From: Ascochyta rabiei
Taxonomy: Eukaryota > Ascomycota > Dothideomycetes > Pleosporales > Didymellaceae
DNA length: 64,000 nt
Direction of reading: 5' to 3'
Assembly (NCBI RefSeq): GCF_004011695.2
Contig: NC_082413.1
Coordinates: forward strand, 906,001-970,000
Position numbers and translations under genes: made by a program. Numbering within the stretch: the stretch's first letter is position 1; every line of letters starts with the position of its first letter. Below, in pieces: positions 1 to 11,703 of the stretch. The notes under the pieces are model-generated. The model made no database searches. It was not told where the DNA came from and was given only the letters and a program-made list of their open reading frames with translations.

Positions 1-1173
1 GCGGCAGCACTGGTAACCCCAAGGCTGCTATGCTGACACATTAGTAAGACCTCACCACCTCTATTATACTAACAACTTTGCTTATCAATGTAGTAACCTC
101 ATCAACAACTCACGCTTCATCGGCGACCGCATGGACTTCACAGAAAATGATATACTCTGTTGTCCACCGCCTCTGTTCCACTGCTTTGGCCTCACACTTG
201 GTTTGCTTGCAACACTGACGCACGGTGGTAAAATTGTCTTTCCAGAGGAGTCGTTCGACCCCGCCGCATGTTCAAAAGCCATCTCTGATGAGCGGTGCAC
301 TGCGCTTCACGGCGTACCAGCCATGATGGAATCTATCATTGACGTCCCGAAGCCTACGGGCTGGTCCTCTAAGCTTCGCACCGGGATTGTTGCGGGAAGT
401 CCCGTACCTCGCTGGCTCATGGAGCGTATGGTCAATGAGCTTGGAATGTCAGACTTCACATCGAGCTACGGTCTGACCGAAGCTTCACCTACTGTGTTCA
501 ACGCACATACCACCGACTCTCTCCATGCGCGACTGACAAGCGTCGGTACTGTACTTCCTCATGCTCGAGTCAAGATTGCAGATCATCAGGACCGAGTCGT
601 GCCCATCGGTGTTCGTGGCGAGCTTTGCATATCAGGTTACCAGCTTTGCAGAGGATACTGGGAGAACCCTGAGAAAACGGCTGAGTTACTCGTCAGGGAT
701 GAGCATGGCGAGCTGTGGCTGCATACTGGTGACGAAGCGGTACTTGATGTGGATGGGTACTGTACGATTACGGGCCGTTTCAAGGACATCATTATTCGAG
801 GTGAGATGAGTCCTTCAGCTACTGGCCATCATCAACTGACATAAGTCTAGGCGGTGAAAATATCTACCCTCTCGAAATCGAAGAGCGTCTGGTACAGCAT
901 CCATCTATCGCCCGTGCCATTGTTGTCGGCGTGTCACATCCTCGCTACGTCGAAGTACCTGCTGCGTTCCTTCTTCACAAGGAAGGCACCGAGAAGCTAG
1001 GGCTAGAAGATATCAAGGCCTGGGTCAGAAAAGTACTGGGCCGACACAAGGCACCTATGCACGTGTTCTGGCTTGGAGAGGACTGTGATGGAGAGGTGCC
1101 TTTAACAGGCAGCGGCAAGATCAAGAAATTTGTCTTGAGAGATGTCGCGGAAAAGACACTAGAGCAGAAGTGA
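1..1173 (+). CDS. Acyl-CoA synthetase (AMP-binding), 3' part only
   Basis: This is the C-terminal two-thirds of an adenylate-forming enzyme that activates a carboxylic acid as acyl-AMP and passes it to CoA. Exons are <1-43, 94-800 and 851-1173; both introns are 50 nt and the first has an ACTAAC branch site. The window opens inside the phosphate-binding loop (GSTGNPKAAMLTH). It then shows the SSYGLTEASP stretch, the TGD motif (LHTGDEAVLD), the hinge GRFKDIIIRGGENIYP, and the C-terminal catalytic lysine in GSGKIKKF. The closest family I recognise is the ACSF2-like medium-chain group, which also includes fungal toxin-pathway ligases. The C-terminus EQK is not a peroxisomal PTS1, so cytosolic or mitochondrial location is more likely. 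The 5' end and any targeting signal lie outside the window, and the substrate cannot be read from sequence. Confidence 0.9.
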
Positions 1174-3396
1174 GTAGTTGTTTAATTCCTTTTCGCCAGA
1201 TACATGTATATGGGGTTGTTTTTGGTGAAATTTTATTCCATGTTGCAAAAGGAGCATATCTCAGCAACAGCTCTTGCGAGTATTGCTGAGGATTTCTGTA
1301 TGATTCTTAATACCCTTTAACTTCTACAAGAGTTGTTTTAGTCTTTCAATACTTTGTTCAGTCTTGTATCGTCTGTGAGTCTGCATTAGGAACCTCCTTT
1401 TAGATCGCCGCCGTCCTTGGGTTGGAAATTGCTGCCATCCTCGGCATGAAAACCCTCGCCACCCTTGGGTCTGTCTAATGGCTTGGTATGCCCCTCATTC
1501 ATAAAATCATCTATTGGATACAAGTCATGGCCATGTGCATTTGGTATTACTCAATCTTACATGAGATTCTTAGAGGCCCCTTATCTGGCCTGAGGATGTG
1601 CAAAAACCTCACCATCTGGATACTTTGCCGTCATACCTTCTCGTTGGCATGGAATGAGTCACATATAATATTGAGTGAGTCAGTTTCTTTCATTTGACTG
1701 GAACGACCTATTAGCAATAAATAGGAAGAGCAATACTTGACTGACTAGACGTAGGACAACGCGAACAGTATGTGGCAAATGAAACAAAACAAATGCGTAG
1801 CCAGCGCAACAGTAAGAAGGTTGAATACAGTTGATGTACGGGTCGGTGAAAATCAGGCGGTGGTGAGCAAAGAGGGAAGGTGCGCTCCGTGCCTAGGAGA
1901 ACATTTCTGACGGTGCGCGTTCTAGTCTCTTGCATCGGCACTGAGCAGCTGTAAACTTGATGAGCAGCAGCAGACGGCTCTCATCGTTTGAGTTTAATGT
2001 TCAATGTCCAAGAGGGCCTTCTGCGTGAGCGAGACGTCTTGAACCTTACCCCGGTCGAAGTGCAACATGCGTGTGTGTTAAGCTTTTGTTCAGTCACTGC
2101 CGCTTCGATATACAGCACAGGTACATATAAAGACTCACCATGTGCAGCTTTCAACAGATCTTCCAGTCGAAGCATTCCAGGTGACTGATACCCTTGTTCT
2201 TGCTGTGTACGTCATGCCTTGTGTGTGACCGTACTTTCTTTCTATCGACCTGCATTGTGCATTACTCTGATCTATACCCCTAGCTGTTACTTTCAAGGTA
2301 CGTCACTCAGAGCTTCGATTTGGACTGTTTACTGCTTCAAAGGGCACAGCTTACTCTGTTCGCCACTTCGTCAGCCACTCACCTCTACTGCCCACTCCCT
2401 GTGTTCTATCATAGTGTCCAGCACCGAACGTACTGCAGATACTCCTGATAGGCTCTTGCTTGCACATCGAAAGTTCAAGAAGCAGGCGAGCAAAGATAGC
2501 AGAATCTACACAGGGTTATTCTACCGCACTTAGAAAGCCATAAATAACCGTGTTGTAACACCACGCGGCGCTGCTTTCAGGCAGATCCTTTCATACCTCA
2601 GCGATGGCCACTTTACGCAAGAGCAGAAGCTCTGCAAGCCACAATGCGCAATAACAAGTCGAATGATTCGCCGTCGTATCCCCAACAGATGTGCCGGACG
2701 AAGCACAGTACTTGTATTTGAACCTGTGAAAGGAGAGCCATTCGAGGGCCAGTTAGGTTGACGTGGGCAATTTTCTTTGGAGTAATTCGATACAGCTCCC
2801 AAGGAATGGTGGTGTAAGCGGTGATAGGCTGGAAGCGAAAAATAAGGACGGATTTGGCGCTGGCGGGAGTCGTAGCATCGACTGCGTCAAGCAATGAAGA
2901 CCAGGCATCTCACACTAGTATCGACATTGAAACCCGTTTCTCTAGTATTGTTCACGATGGATTTTCCTGGGTTGCGATGTTGACATTGTCATTGTGCGTC
3001 AGTGTGGGCGCATTTCAACGCGTACAGCTCACGACGTCGGCACTACCTAGGCATTGTATCTTGGCTTCATACGTGTGGCCCTTAGCCGAGTTCATATCTC
3101 AGTACATCCTATACAACACGACTTGTATACGTGATGCTTTCTGATATCATCTCATAATGCATGATTTCTGTTATTGCTTGGCGTCCGAGGAGTGTCGTCC
3201 TGTATCGCTCAACTCTGTCGTCATTGTTACACAACCTCATAGCACCTTCCTTTGCCAACATACATGCGACGCGCCTGTAGCCAATGAAAGTGTTACTATT
3301 ACATGCAACCGTCATGAATATATACTATTTGGGTAGCGATTGCTTCAAAAGTCGCGCATGTCCATCCACGTGCCGTTTGTATAGCTGTTTACAAAA
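1174..3396. other. Intergenic, no gene recognised
   Basis: About 2.2 kb between the synthetase stop and the next start. The open frames here are short (at most about 107 codons), overlap on both strands, and show no recognisable domain or convincing splice continuation. No repeat, tRNA-like box or transposon end was noticed. It probably contains the 3' end of the upstream transcript and the promoter of the oxidoreductase. Confidence 0.5.
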
Positions 3397-5193
3397 ATGT
3401 CGCTCTTCGCACCTAGGCTTTTGACGACTGTCTCACTCCGTTACGCTGTCAGAACTGCCTTGATTCAAGCTTCTCGATACTCAAGCCTTGCAGTCTCGTG
3501 CCATTCTGTGATCAAGCCACGTTATTTCAGTCAGCATCGCACCATGATGACCGATCCTAAGCATTTCATGTACACCAGCGGCGAGACAGATCCTGTGTGG
3601 ATTCATCAGGTGCCCTACAAGAGCATTCCGAAGTTCTCAAAGCTCGACAGGGACCTTGAGACAGATGTTTGCATCGTTGGATCCGGTATCTCAGGTGTCT
3701 CGGTTGCATACGAGCTTGTCACTCGAGGATTGAACGTCGTCTTGATCGAAGGCCGCGAGATCCTCTCTGGAGAGACGGGCCGCACGAGTGGTCATCTTGC
3801 CAACGATCTGGACGATGGGTACACTGCGATTGCTAAGAAGCACGGCGACAAAGGTGCGAAGGCTGCCGCCGAGTCGCATACCTGGGCGTTGAACCGTGTT
3901 GGCGAGATCTCGAAGCAGCTCGGTATCGAGTGCGAATACCGCCATCTTCCTGGTTATGACTTCTCCCAGTACCCCAAGAGCGACAAGAGACACGCCGAGG
4001 ACATGAAATCGGTAATCGAAGATGGTCGGAAAGCGAAGGAGTTGGGTATTGCGACAGAGTACAAGGAGGGTTTCAAACTCAAGGGTTGGGAGGGTACCCC
4101 AGACCAGAGTGACGCAGTCATCTATCAAGGACAGGCCACCTTCCACCCAACTCAATACGTGTTGGGCATACTCAAGTTCCTCCAACAGCAGCCGAATTTC
4201 TCCTGCTACACTAACACACGATGCATGGACGTCAAGGAGAAGGGCGTCGAGATCTTGGGCATGGGCCACAAAGAGGTTATCGTCAGCACACTCGACGGTC
4301 ACACTATCAAGTGCGCCGACGCTGTCGAAGCGACCTGCGTCCCTCTCCAGAAGCTATCCGTCATCGCCGAGGAGGAGTACTACCGCACGTACTGCGTTGC
4401 AATTCGCGTACCGAAGGGTTCAGTTGAGGACTGCCTCTTTTACGACTCAGCCGAGATGTACAAATACGTGCGTCTCACCGCGTGTGATGAGGAGTTTGAC
4501 TATCTGGTCACGGGAGGTGGTGACCACAAGGTCGGTCAGGGCGACACGATAGCACCTTTTAAGGAGCTTGAGGACTGGACACGATCACGTTTCCCTCAAG
4601 CAACCACCGTCGACTACAAGTGGAGTGGACAAGTCTTCGAGCCTGTCGACTACATGGCCTTCATCGGCAAGAATCAGGGCATGAAGCACACCTACATCAT
4701 CACTGGGGACAGTGGTAACGGTCTCACGCATGGCGTTCTGGCAGGAAGACTGATTGCTGACGAGATTACGGGGCAACCAAATCCGTGGGCTTCTCTCTAC
4801 AACCCCAGCCGTTTCTCATCTATCGTCAAATCCCTGCCTAGCATGATTAGCCACGACTTGCAGATCAACTCACAGTACAAGCGCTTTCTGCAATCCGACA
4901 TCAAGGACATCGAGGACCTGGTACCTGGCGAGGGCGGTGTCCTCAACCCCACCGGCAAGAAGCCCCTGGCGGTCTACAAGGACGATGGCGGACAAATTCA
5001 CAAATTCAGCGCTCTGTGCCCTCACTTGAAGGGTGTTGTGTGCTGGAATTCGGCGGAGAAGAGCTGGGACTGCCCCGTACATGGCAGCAGGTTCAGCAAG
5101 GACGGCGTGCAGCTCATCGGACCCTCGAAGGCTGGTCTTGAGCCGGCGAATGAGAGTGGGGAGGCGTTGCAGAACGAGGCCATCAAGGCCTAG
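3397..5193 (+). CDS. FAD-dependent oxidoreductase with C-terminal Rieske domain
   Basis: Intronless, 598 residues. A DAO-type flavoprotein module is followed by a Rieske [2Fe-2S] domain, an arrangement known from bacterial YhfW-like proteins and fungal relatives. The Rossmann dinucleotide motif GSGISG is at residues 95-100, followed by an acidic ribose-binding strand end (VVLIEGRE) and GETGRTSGHL. A second flavin contact is TGDSGNGLTHG. The Rieske ligands are visible as C541-P-H543 and C559-P-V-H562. The first ~48 residues are rich in Ser, Arg and Ala and lack acids, like a mitochondrial presequence. A second start at the paired Met 50/51 would give a cytosolic form; I chose the upstream ATG because the frame is open and the leader looks functional. 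The substrate is unknown; the family oxidises amines or amino acids and passes electrons to the iron-sulfur cluster. Confidence 0.88.
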   Translation: MSLFAPRLLTTVSLRYAVRTALIQASRYSSLAVSCHSVIKPRYFSQHRTMMTDPKHFMYTSGETDPVWIHQVPYKSIPKFSKLDRDLETDVCIVGSGISGVSVAYELVTRGLNVVLIEGREILSGETGRTSGHLANDLDDGYTAIAKKHGDKGAKAAAESHTWALNRVGEISKQLGIECEYRHLPGYDFSQYPKSDKRHAEDMKSVIEDGRKAKELGIATEYKEGFKLKGWEGTPDQSDAVIYQGQATFHPTQYVLGILKFLQQQPNFSCYTNTRCMDVKEKGVEILGMGHKEVIVSTLDGHTIKCADAVEATCVPLQKLSVIAEEEYYRTYCVAIRVPKGSVEDCLFYDSAEMYKYVRLTACDEEFDYLVTGGGDHKVGQGDTIAPFKELEDWTRSRFPQATTVDYKWSGQVFEPVDYMAFIGKNQGMKHTYIITGDSGNGLTHGVLAGRLIADEITGQPNPWASLYNPSRFSSIVKSLPSMISHDLQINSQYKRFLQSDIKDIEDLVPGEGGVLNPTGKKPLAVYKDDGGQIHKFSALCPHLKGVVCWNSAEKSWDCPVHGSRFSKDGVQLIGPSKAGLEPANESGEALQNEAIKA

Positions 5194-5530
5194 ACAGCCA
5201 TGGTGATGACTGAGATGGAAAGCCTACTTGACCCAGAGAGGCAGTCAAGAGACGCCGAGGGTTTTATGTGTATACTTCATCAAAATTCTCCACAGCAACT
5301 GATCCTACTGCTCGTGATGTACGAAGTTGAGTCATTTAGCCACCCTAATCTACGTTGGTAGGTAAAACATGATATCCAGAACCCAGTCCAGGTCCGCTCA
5401 GTAGTCACGCTCGCATGATCAAGAATCCATAAACGCCGGGGTGTCCAGACATCTCGATCTCATCATGATCCTGATGATCGAAGCCCTCAGCTCTCTCTTT
5501 CCCGGTCAAATACTCTCGGAATCAGACCTC
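5194..5530. other. Short tail-to-tail spacer
   Basis: 337 bp between two convergent stop codons, so it should hold both 3' UTRs. I see no separate gene, hairpin or repeat in it. Confidence 0.5.
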
Positions 5531-8500
5531 CTAAGCCCCACCATCAGCAACAGCCTTCAACAGCCCACCCATGTAGTTCTTCAATGTGAGATTGTGGCTT
5601 GCCACGAAAGCGAGCTGCTCCCTGACCGGCGCAAAGACTCTCGGCACCCACCCTACACTCTTAGCCTCCTGCTCTTCCCGCTCTCCGTCTTCTCGTGCCT
5701 GCTCGCGTGCAGCATCGCCCAGACGCGGCTTCTTCGCTCCAGTGGTACGGTGTGTGCTTGGGCTCTGCGGTTCCGTAGCGCTAAACGTACGTTTGTGTGT
5801 GGGCGCATCGGGGATCTCGAGGACCTCTGACGGCGGCGGGATCTTATTCAGCTGTCGCGCTAGGTTGCGGAGGACGAGAACGGAGGACAGGGGCAAGCCG
5901 GCGGCATCGTTAGCTTCATCGGTGGCGGTGTTGAAGTAGCGGAAGTTAGGGGTCAGAGATGAGGATTTGTCTGTAGATGTGTAGTTGTCATTGCTGCCCG
6001 GGTTGCTGTTGTAGCCGGCAATTGATGCTTGAGCGGAGGAGGTGGAGGGGCGCGCGTCTTCGGCGGCACGATTGTGACGTGCATGAATCGCTTGCTTGAT
6101 GGATGTATCAGGGAGATGGGTTTTGATGTGCTGACCGGCTAAGAACGCAGAGTCTGTGTCTGAGGTGAAATGGCTGCAGTTCGCCCAGTAGCAATTATAG
6201 TTTTGAGGGTTTGAGGTGGTAATTGCGTCGCCGTTCTCCATGTCGATATCTGGTTTGGGTTCGAGAAGCCATTGGCCTGTTTCTTGGTCGCGAGGAACTT
6301 TGAGATGGGCGCCGACGACGTGTTCCCACATTGCTCGTGCCCCTGATGCAAACTCGCCGCACTCTGTTTTGGCAGAGTACTCTTGCTCTGGCTGGCCGTT
6401 GACGATGTTTGGTGCTATCCAACAGCAACGTATGTATTGCTTCTTGGTGCTGGGGTCGACTGGTACGGATCTTGGCCTAATGCCTCTGATCGTGTACTTC
6501 GGTTGGCCGCCAACTGTCAACACTTGCGCAGATGCGCCACCGAAGGTTGTTGAGACATTCGTGATAAAGTCCTTGGCTGGCATAAGTGCCTTAAACGCGG
6601 ACGGGTTGGCCGTCATGGCTTCTTGGAATGCTGCGTTGTATGCCGACCAGAGCTGGATCTGGGTAATCTCGCCTGTTGGATCCTCCTCGAAACATGTCTT
6701 CAGCCACTGGGAGCTTCGCTCCGGCTCCTCGAGTGTCACCAGGTGATCGATTATTGCAGAGGAAAGCTTGGGTGCCGCATCGTTGGGCGTCGAAGATTTG
6801 GTCGGTTTTGGCGTATTGCGCCTTTCTTCGTAGGCGATGGCGCCGAATTGCAGTAATCGTACAAGTTGGCCTACAACACCTTCGATGTTCACTTCGTGCG
6901 CAAGAAGCTCAACGTTATCTGGGAAGCCTGTAAACAGGTACAGGAAGTCCAGACATGCTATCCTAAGATCCTCGTCCTCGACAAGCAGCCAGTCGCATAT
7001 CGACTGTAGTGTCTTGACGGGTACGTCTGACAATTTGTTTGTGGCTTCGAGGTTCATCGATATCCTGCCAAGCGCCCTTAGCGAGGTGATGATTCGGCCA
7101 CGATCGTCGGTATCAATCTGAGCCAGTAGAGATTGGTACACAGGGTCTTGTGAGTCCAATATCCAGTATTTGGTAAGTTGCTCGGCGATCTCAAGGGCGT
7201 AGTGTTGCAGTTCAACAACAGTGGGATGTTTTGGCAGGTTGAGTAAAATGACAATCAAGTCCCGAACAGCCGGGATCATGGAAGCAAACAGAGCGTTCTC
7301 TTTGAGCATCACCATGTTCCGAATGATCAATGCTGCTTCGTTGATCATATTGAGGGCCTTCGCGTTCTCTTCTGGAAGCAAGTCGTCGTCGATGTCCAGA
7401 GTTTGCAGCGCGCGAATCTTCTTCAGCAAATCCTTGGTACCCGACAAGCCATTCAGGACGTCCGCTTGGTCAAATTCCTCCTCTACGTATGAGATGTCCC
7501 ATTGAACATCGAAGAACAATGATCCAACATCGATGACTTTTGCGATGAGTGCCTCGGCAAGTCCCGGGAATTGGTCGAAACGGTACTTGTCGCCTCGTTC
7601 GTGGGAGATTTTGACAAGGTGGTGTAACGCATATGCTTCTTCTTCTGGTTCTTTTGATCGTAATGCGTGTAGTGCGCGAATGTAAATGTTCGGTCCCGGG
7701 AAGCCAGTACCGGGAAGCATCATCCCCTTCAGTGGAACTGGCCTGTTTTTCCTGTTCACGATGTACTTCTTCCGTGAAGCAACGTAGGCGTCCAGGTTGT
7801 TCGACGGTGTTACGACCTGCTTTAGTGCCAGGGGAATGTTTGTCCGCGGCTCATAGTTTGCAATGGCTACAGCTGCCGCACTCGTGCCGTATCCGTTGGG
7901 CTGTGGGGAATTCAAATGGCCTGCAGATTGGCGTGTTTGCCTGATCGAGCTCTCTGGCTGAAAAAGCACGCGCTGTGGGGGCGCATGGCGTAATGATCTT
8001 GTTGCCCTCCCAGTGCTCCCTGGCTCGTCTACGTCCATCTTGTCGTCTTTTGGTGTCTTCTTGACGTCGCCGTCTTCGTCTGAATCGTCCGAGTCTCCGT
8101 TCCTCAGCCTTTCGGTCTCGCGACTGCCTCGGTAGAAGTTCTCAACGGTTCGGTTGAGCAGGTCCCCTCCCTTGGCTGTGATATCTTCGAGGATCTCTTT
8201 CGGCGGTGGTTCGCGCTTATGTATAGTTGATATCTCGTAGGCTCTAGAACAGGTGTCAGCATGTTGTGGACACAGCTGCAGTGGAATGCGCACGCAAGGT
8301 TCTTGTAGTATGCTGTCTTGACCAGGAATGCCTGCGTGGTGAGCTGACTTGCAGAGCTGTCACGCAGAAAGTCTGTTGCTAGTCTTCTCCACGCAAGCTT
8401 GTTATTCTTCGTATCTGAGACCTTATCGTATCCGCCTTCTTCATTTACGCGCTTGTACAGGCGCAACAAGTCAATGTGCTGGTTAGCAACTTTGGGCTCG

Positions 8501-8665
8501 CGGTCGAGAAACGTCCTGCGCGTGACATCAGTATGCGCTCGAAGCAATGTAGCGATATCAAAGCACCCACCCTCTCTTCTCGTGGTATGCTTCCAGCTCC
8601 TCAATAAACTTGTCGTATTCTTCGGTGCGCTCAATGGAGGGTTCTCGCGGTTTGCTGGGCGCCAT
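5531..8665 (-). CDS. rsc9: RSC/SWI-SNF chromatin remodelling subunit, Rsc9-like (ARID + RFX-like)
   Basis: Three exons, 8665-8571, 8515-8294 and 8243-5531, encode 1009 residues; introns are 55 and 50 nt and keep frame. The N-terminus is an ARID DNA-binding domain (about residues 10-105) that spans the introns: EEYDKFIEELEAYHEKRG, then LLRLYKRVNEEGGYDKVSD. A long helical, armadillo-like middle follows. Roughly residues 640-760 hold the RFX-like segment (QIQLWSAYNAAF). Two C2H2-like fingers follow, one with IRCCW...EHVVGAHL and one with YNCYWANCSHF...QHIKTHL. This order matches fungal Rsc9 and animal ARID2/BAF200, which help target the ATP-dependent remodeller to nucleosomes. A basic KKPR patch near the C-terminus could serve nuclear import. 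It is divergently transcribed from the gene at 9037, only 371 bp away. Confidence 0.9.
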
Positions 8666-9036
8666 GGTTCAGTGCGCGCACAATCTCCAGTACTTAGTAG
8701 TGTCAGTCGCGGGACACCCACAGGCTGAGTGGTGTGCCTGACACAGACGCGGTGTCGGTGGTAACTGCGATTGTCGCGGCGCGTTCGGTCGCGGTGCTGC
8801 TGGATGAACACCAGAATGCCAGAGCTCCAGTTCCACTTTGGCGCGAACCAACAACGCTAGTTGGTGCACGTGACGCGAACCCATAGTTCCTTCCTTCCCA
8901 AGCCATCTCTCGCCTCAACAACACATCTGAGCTGGTGGAAAGCTGCCTGTGGGCCACAAAACAAAAGCTTGTTATTATTTTGCAGGCCGACTGCAATTGA
9001 TGCTTAACTGACACTGCAGCTTGCTCACAGACCGTC
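8666..9036. promoter_or_regulatory. Shared divergent promoter spacer
   Basis: 371 bp separate the start codons of the Rsc9-like gene (leftward) and the unknown gene at 9037 (rightward), so both promoters must lie here. I see no classical TATA box and cannot assign individual factor sites. Confidence 0.5.
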
Positions 9037-10693
9037 ATGATCTCGCTTTCGCTGGCGAAGCTGTCGACCGCGCAAGATGCTTACCCTGACGAGCAAAACT
9101 TTCAATGGAGGCATGAAACTAACAACCTCATTTGTGTCGTCGACTCTTATCAGATCGGTGGCTCGGCACTTCAGCTCCTGAAGATTGTACAAGGCACACA
9201 GGTTCGAGTAAGAGCTGCAATCAGCCCTTACTCTACTACTTCGAAGCCTGACTGACAAAGAAGCTTGTTTTCCATGCTGACGCAGTCTTTACAGGAACAC
9301 ATCGAGCTCGAGCGTTTGATCGTTGAAGGACGAGAGCTCATAAGGGGCATGCAGGAACGTGGTATCGAGCTGAAAGGTGATCAGCTGCCTATATCCGCCA
9401 TCGTTCGGTGTCCGCTACTTGCCATCCGGTGGCAACTGCCAAATAAGCAGGTGAATCAACACCAGAGTCTCTCGAGCATCGAGCTTATGATTTGTATAGG
9501 TTCGCCGTCTGCAGATCAGGTTTCAGACAAACGAAGACTTCGATCAAGTGTATAGCCACCTTCACCAATTGGGCTTACGTATGAGCCCGCCCCAAAGCCA
9601 ATCGAAAGATCGAGGTTCAACTGCAGGTTCAGGAACCAGCGCAAGGCTAGCACCCTCACCAACACGACCTACAGCTCAATCTACAGGGCCATCTTGCCCT
9701 CCCTCAAGACTCACCGAGATCACGAATCGGCCTTACACTGCCGTGTCTGCTCCCACCGCAATAGAGTCTCAGATACAGGAAGCTGCCCATACGCGACCCG
9801 CCTCTGCATTCTCGAGTGCCAGTTTCGCACCTACAAACCCTCTTACACCTCCGATGTACTTTCCCAGACCAGACTCTGCTTCGGTATCGTCTTCAGACTA
9901 TCCCACCAGCTTTTCCCCACAGAATCGACCAATAGCAACCATTGAACAGCATGATGTATTTGCCTCACGCCCAGAGACAGCTCTTCTTTATGACCGACCT
10001 GACACTGCGGAACTTCCGCCTCGAAGAGAGCTTCCATTTCGGCGTGATTCCTTGCCGACGTCTTCTGGAAACGACAGTAATCGCCCTCAGAGCCGCCCAT
10101 CAACTGGTCTGATGGGCCCTCCACCAATGCCCAACCGTGTCAGTGATCTGAGGCCAGGCTCTGCTCGGAATGCAGCTTTCGACAGCGACCTACCTCCTCT
10201 TCGTCTACCAACAATCGTACCTGATATCGCAAAGACGTCGCCTGTACATCAACGACCGCTTACTCCATTGCCGCCTGCAAGAAGTCCTCCGAAGCCAGCA
10301 CAGACTACAACAACATACGAAGAGCAGCAACCCCTTCCGTCGGCCTCATCATCACCTCATGCATACCCAACTCCCACTTCTACGTCTCCCGTTGCGGCAC
10401 GACCACTCAGCGCTGCTAGCAGTGCCAGTCAGAACCAGCGCGAGCCCGCGTCACCGAGTGCATTTACAAGTTCTCCCGCTCGCGGGAGCAAGGATCGAAG
10501 CGACCGTGCTCATGCTCCTGTTCGGTCAGACGACACCGAGAACGCCTTGAGAGCCTACGCGATGCAAAGCGACGACAAACGCACAGCTGCCCTGAACAGC
10601 TTCATCTTCAAAAGTCTTGACGATAACAATTTCGTGACGCTTGTGGAAGACATGGAGATGAACTGGGCCCGACTTGGTCTGGGCACATGGTGA
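9037..10693 (+). CDS. Conserved-looking protein of unknown function, largely disordered
   Basis: Exons 9037-9207, 9295-9450 and 9500-10693 give 506 residues; all junctions are phase 0. The first donor is GTAAGA. The second intron (49 nt) is supported because frame continues as RRLQIRFQTNEDFDQVYSHL only after its removal. Residues 1-120 are ordered and partly helical (EHIELERLIVEGRELIRGMQ) and could form a coiled coil. About residues 125-450 are low-complexity Pro/Ser/Thr/Arg, typical of a disordered linker. The last ~50 residues are again ordered (TAALNSFIFKSLDDNNFVTLVEDMEMNW). That layout suggests a scaffold, but I do not recognise the family. The gene shares a 371 bp divergent promoter with the Rsc9-like gene. 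The 87 nt first intron is the least certain junction. Confidence 0.72.
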
Positions 10694-11703
10694 GTTTGAG
10701 ATGATAGCGTTTTTTGCGAGCAGATGAGGCGGAAGTGCAGATGAAAGCAGATATTGAAACATGTGATGGATCAAAAGCTTGGAGTGTGAACCTTCCAACG
10801 ACTTCTTCCTCGATCAAGACTTATCTCTACCTCTTTCCAACCAAGATCGCTCTCATCGTCGTTACCACTAATATCTTAGCGCGTACCGTAGAAGCCATCA
10901 TCTCAAAATAAACATGATCATTCAACGCCCCCACATCACCCACTAGCACGCCAGCGCAACAATTCGGTACGCACATCGTCCCCACGATCCCGCAACCCCT
11001 GCAGAAACTGCTAGCGCACCGCACGGAGCGTCAGAAAAGCTTGACAAAGCTTAACAAAGCTTATTTCCAGGAGTCCGGTGAAGAGCGATCCGGATCATCC
11101 ACACGGCCCAAACCGGCGCCCCACCAAACCAAGCGAAACTAGACAGCCGAAAACAGTGTCGCCACGTACTAGCTCGTTGCATCCAGCTGGAACAACCGTG
11201 GATCGCATGGTGGCTAAAGAGCTTAGGGTCTGCACTGGGTACGTGGAAACGCGGCATCCGCAGGGAGCCGGCGCGGTGCATGAGCTCGGCCATCGCGGCG
11301 CTGTGGCTGATCTGAGGGAAGGTGAGGCGCACGCTTGCTCCGTGTAGGTCGTCGAGTCTGGATCAACAGCAGAGGGGCAGGTGCAAGGTAGGTGGTTGTT
11401 TGAGCTAGATTCGCATCCCGTGAAGAGACGCGTACGCAAGCAAACTATCGGATTAGAACAGGGGTATAAGCTCCCACCAGAAGAAGACGAATGATAAGAT
11501 TCCGTGCCATACTCCTCTCCCGAAATGAAATCGTTGGACAGGGTGGTTCTAGCGTGCCACAGTGTCGTGGCTGGGGCGACTGATTCCTCAGTGCAGCTTG
11601 ATTTGATTTGACGAATGAGTTACGGCGGACCAATCAATGTCGGCACCTGTGGCGTGGTGGACTTTCGTAGATCGCAACAAAGAAAAGCAAGCGAGAGTAC
11701 GGA
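10694..11703. other. Intergenic, tail-to-tail, no gene recognised
   Basis: About 1 kb between convergent genes. Open frames of 60-115 codons overlap on opposite strands around 11050-11440 and carry no motif, so I treat them as chance. No repeat or RNA gene was seen. Confidence 0.45.

Noticed and set aside
10694..11600. Opposed 90-114 codon frames around 11050-11440
   Set aside because: Mutual shadows in a GC-rich stretch with no domain on either strand.
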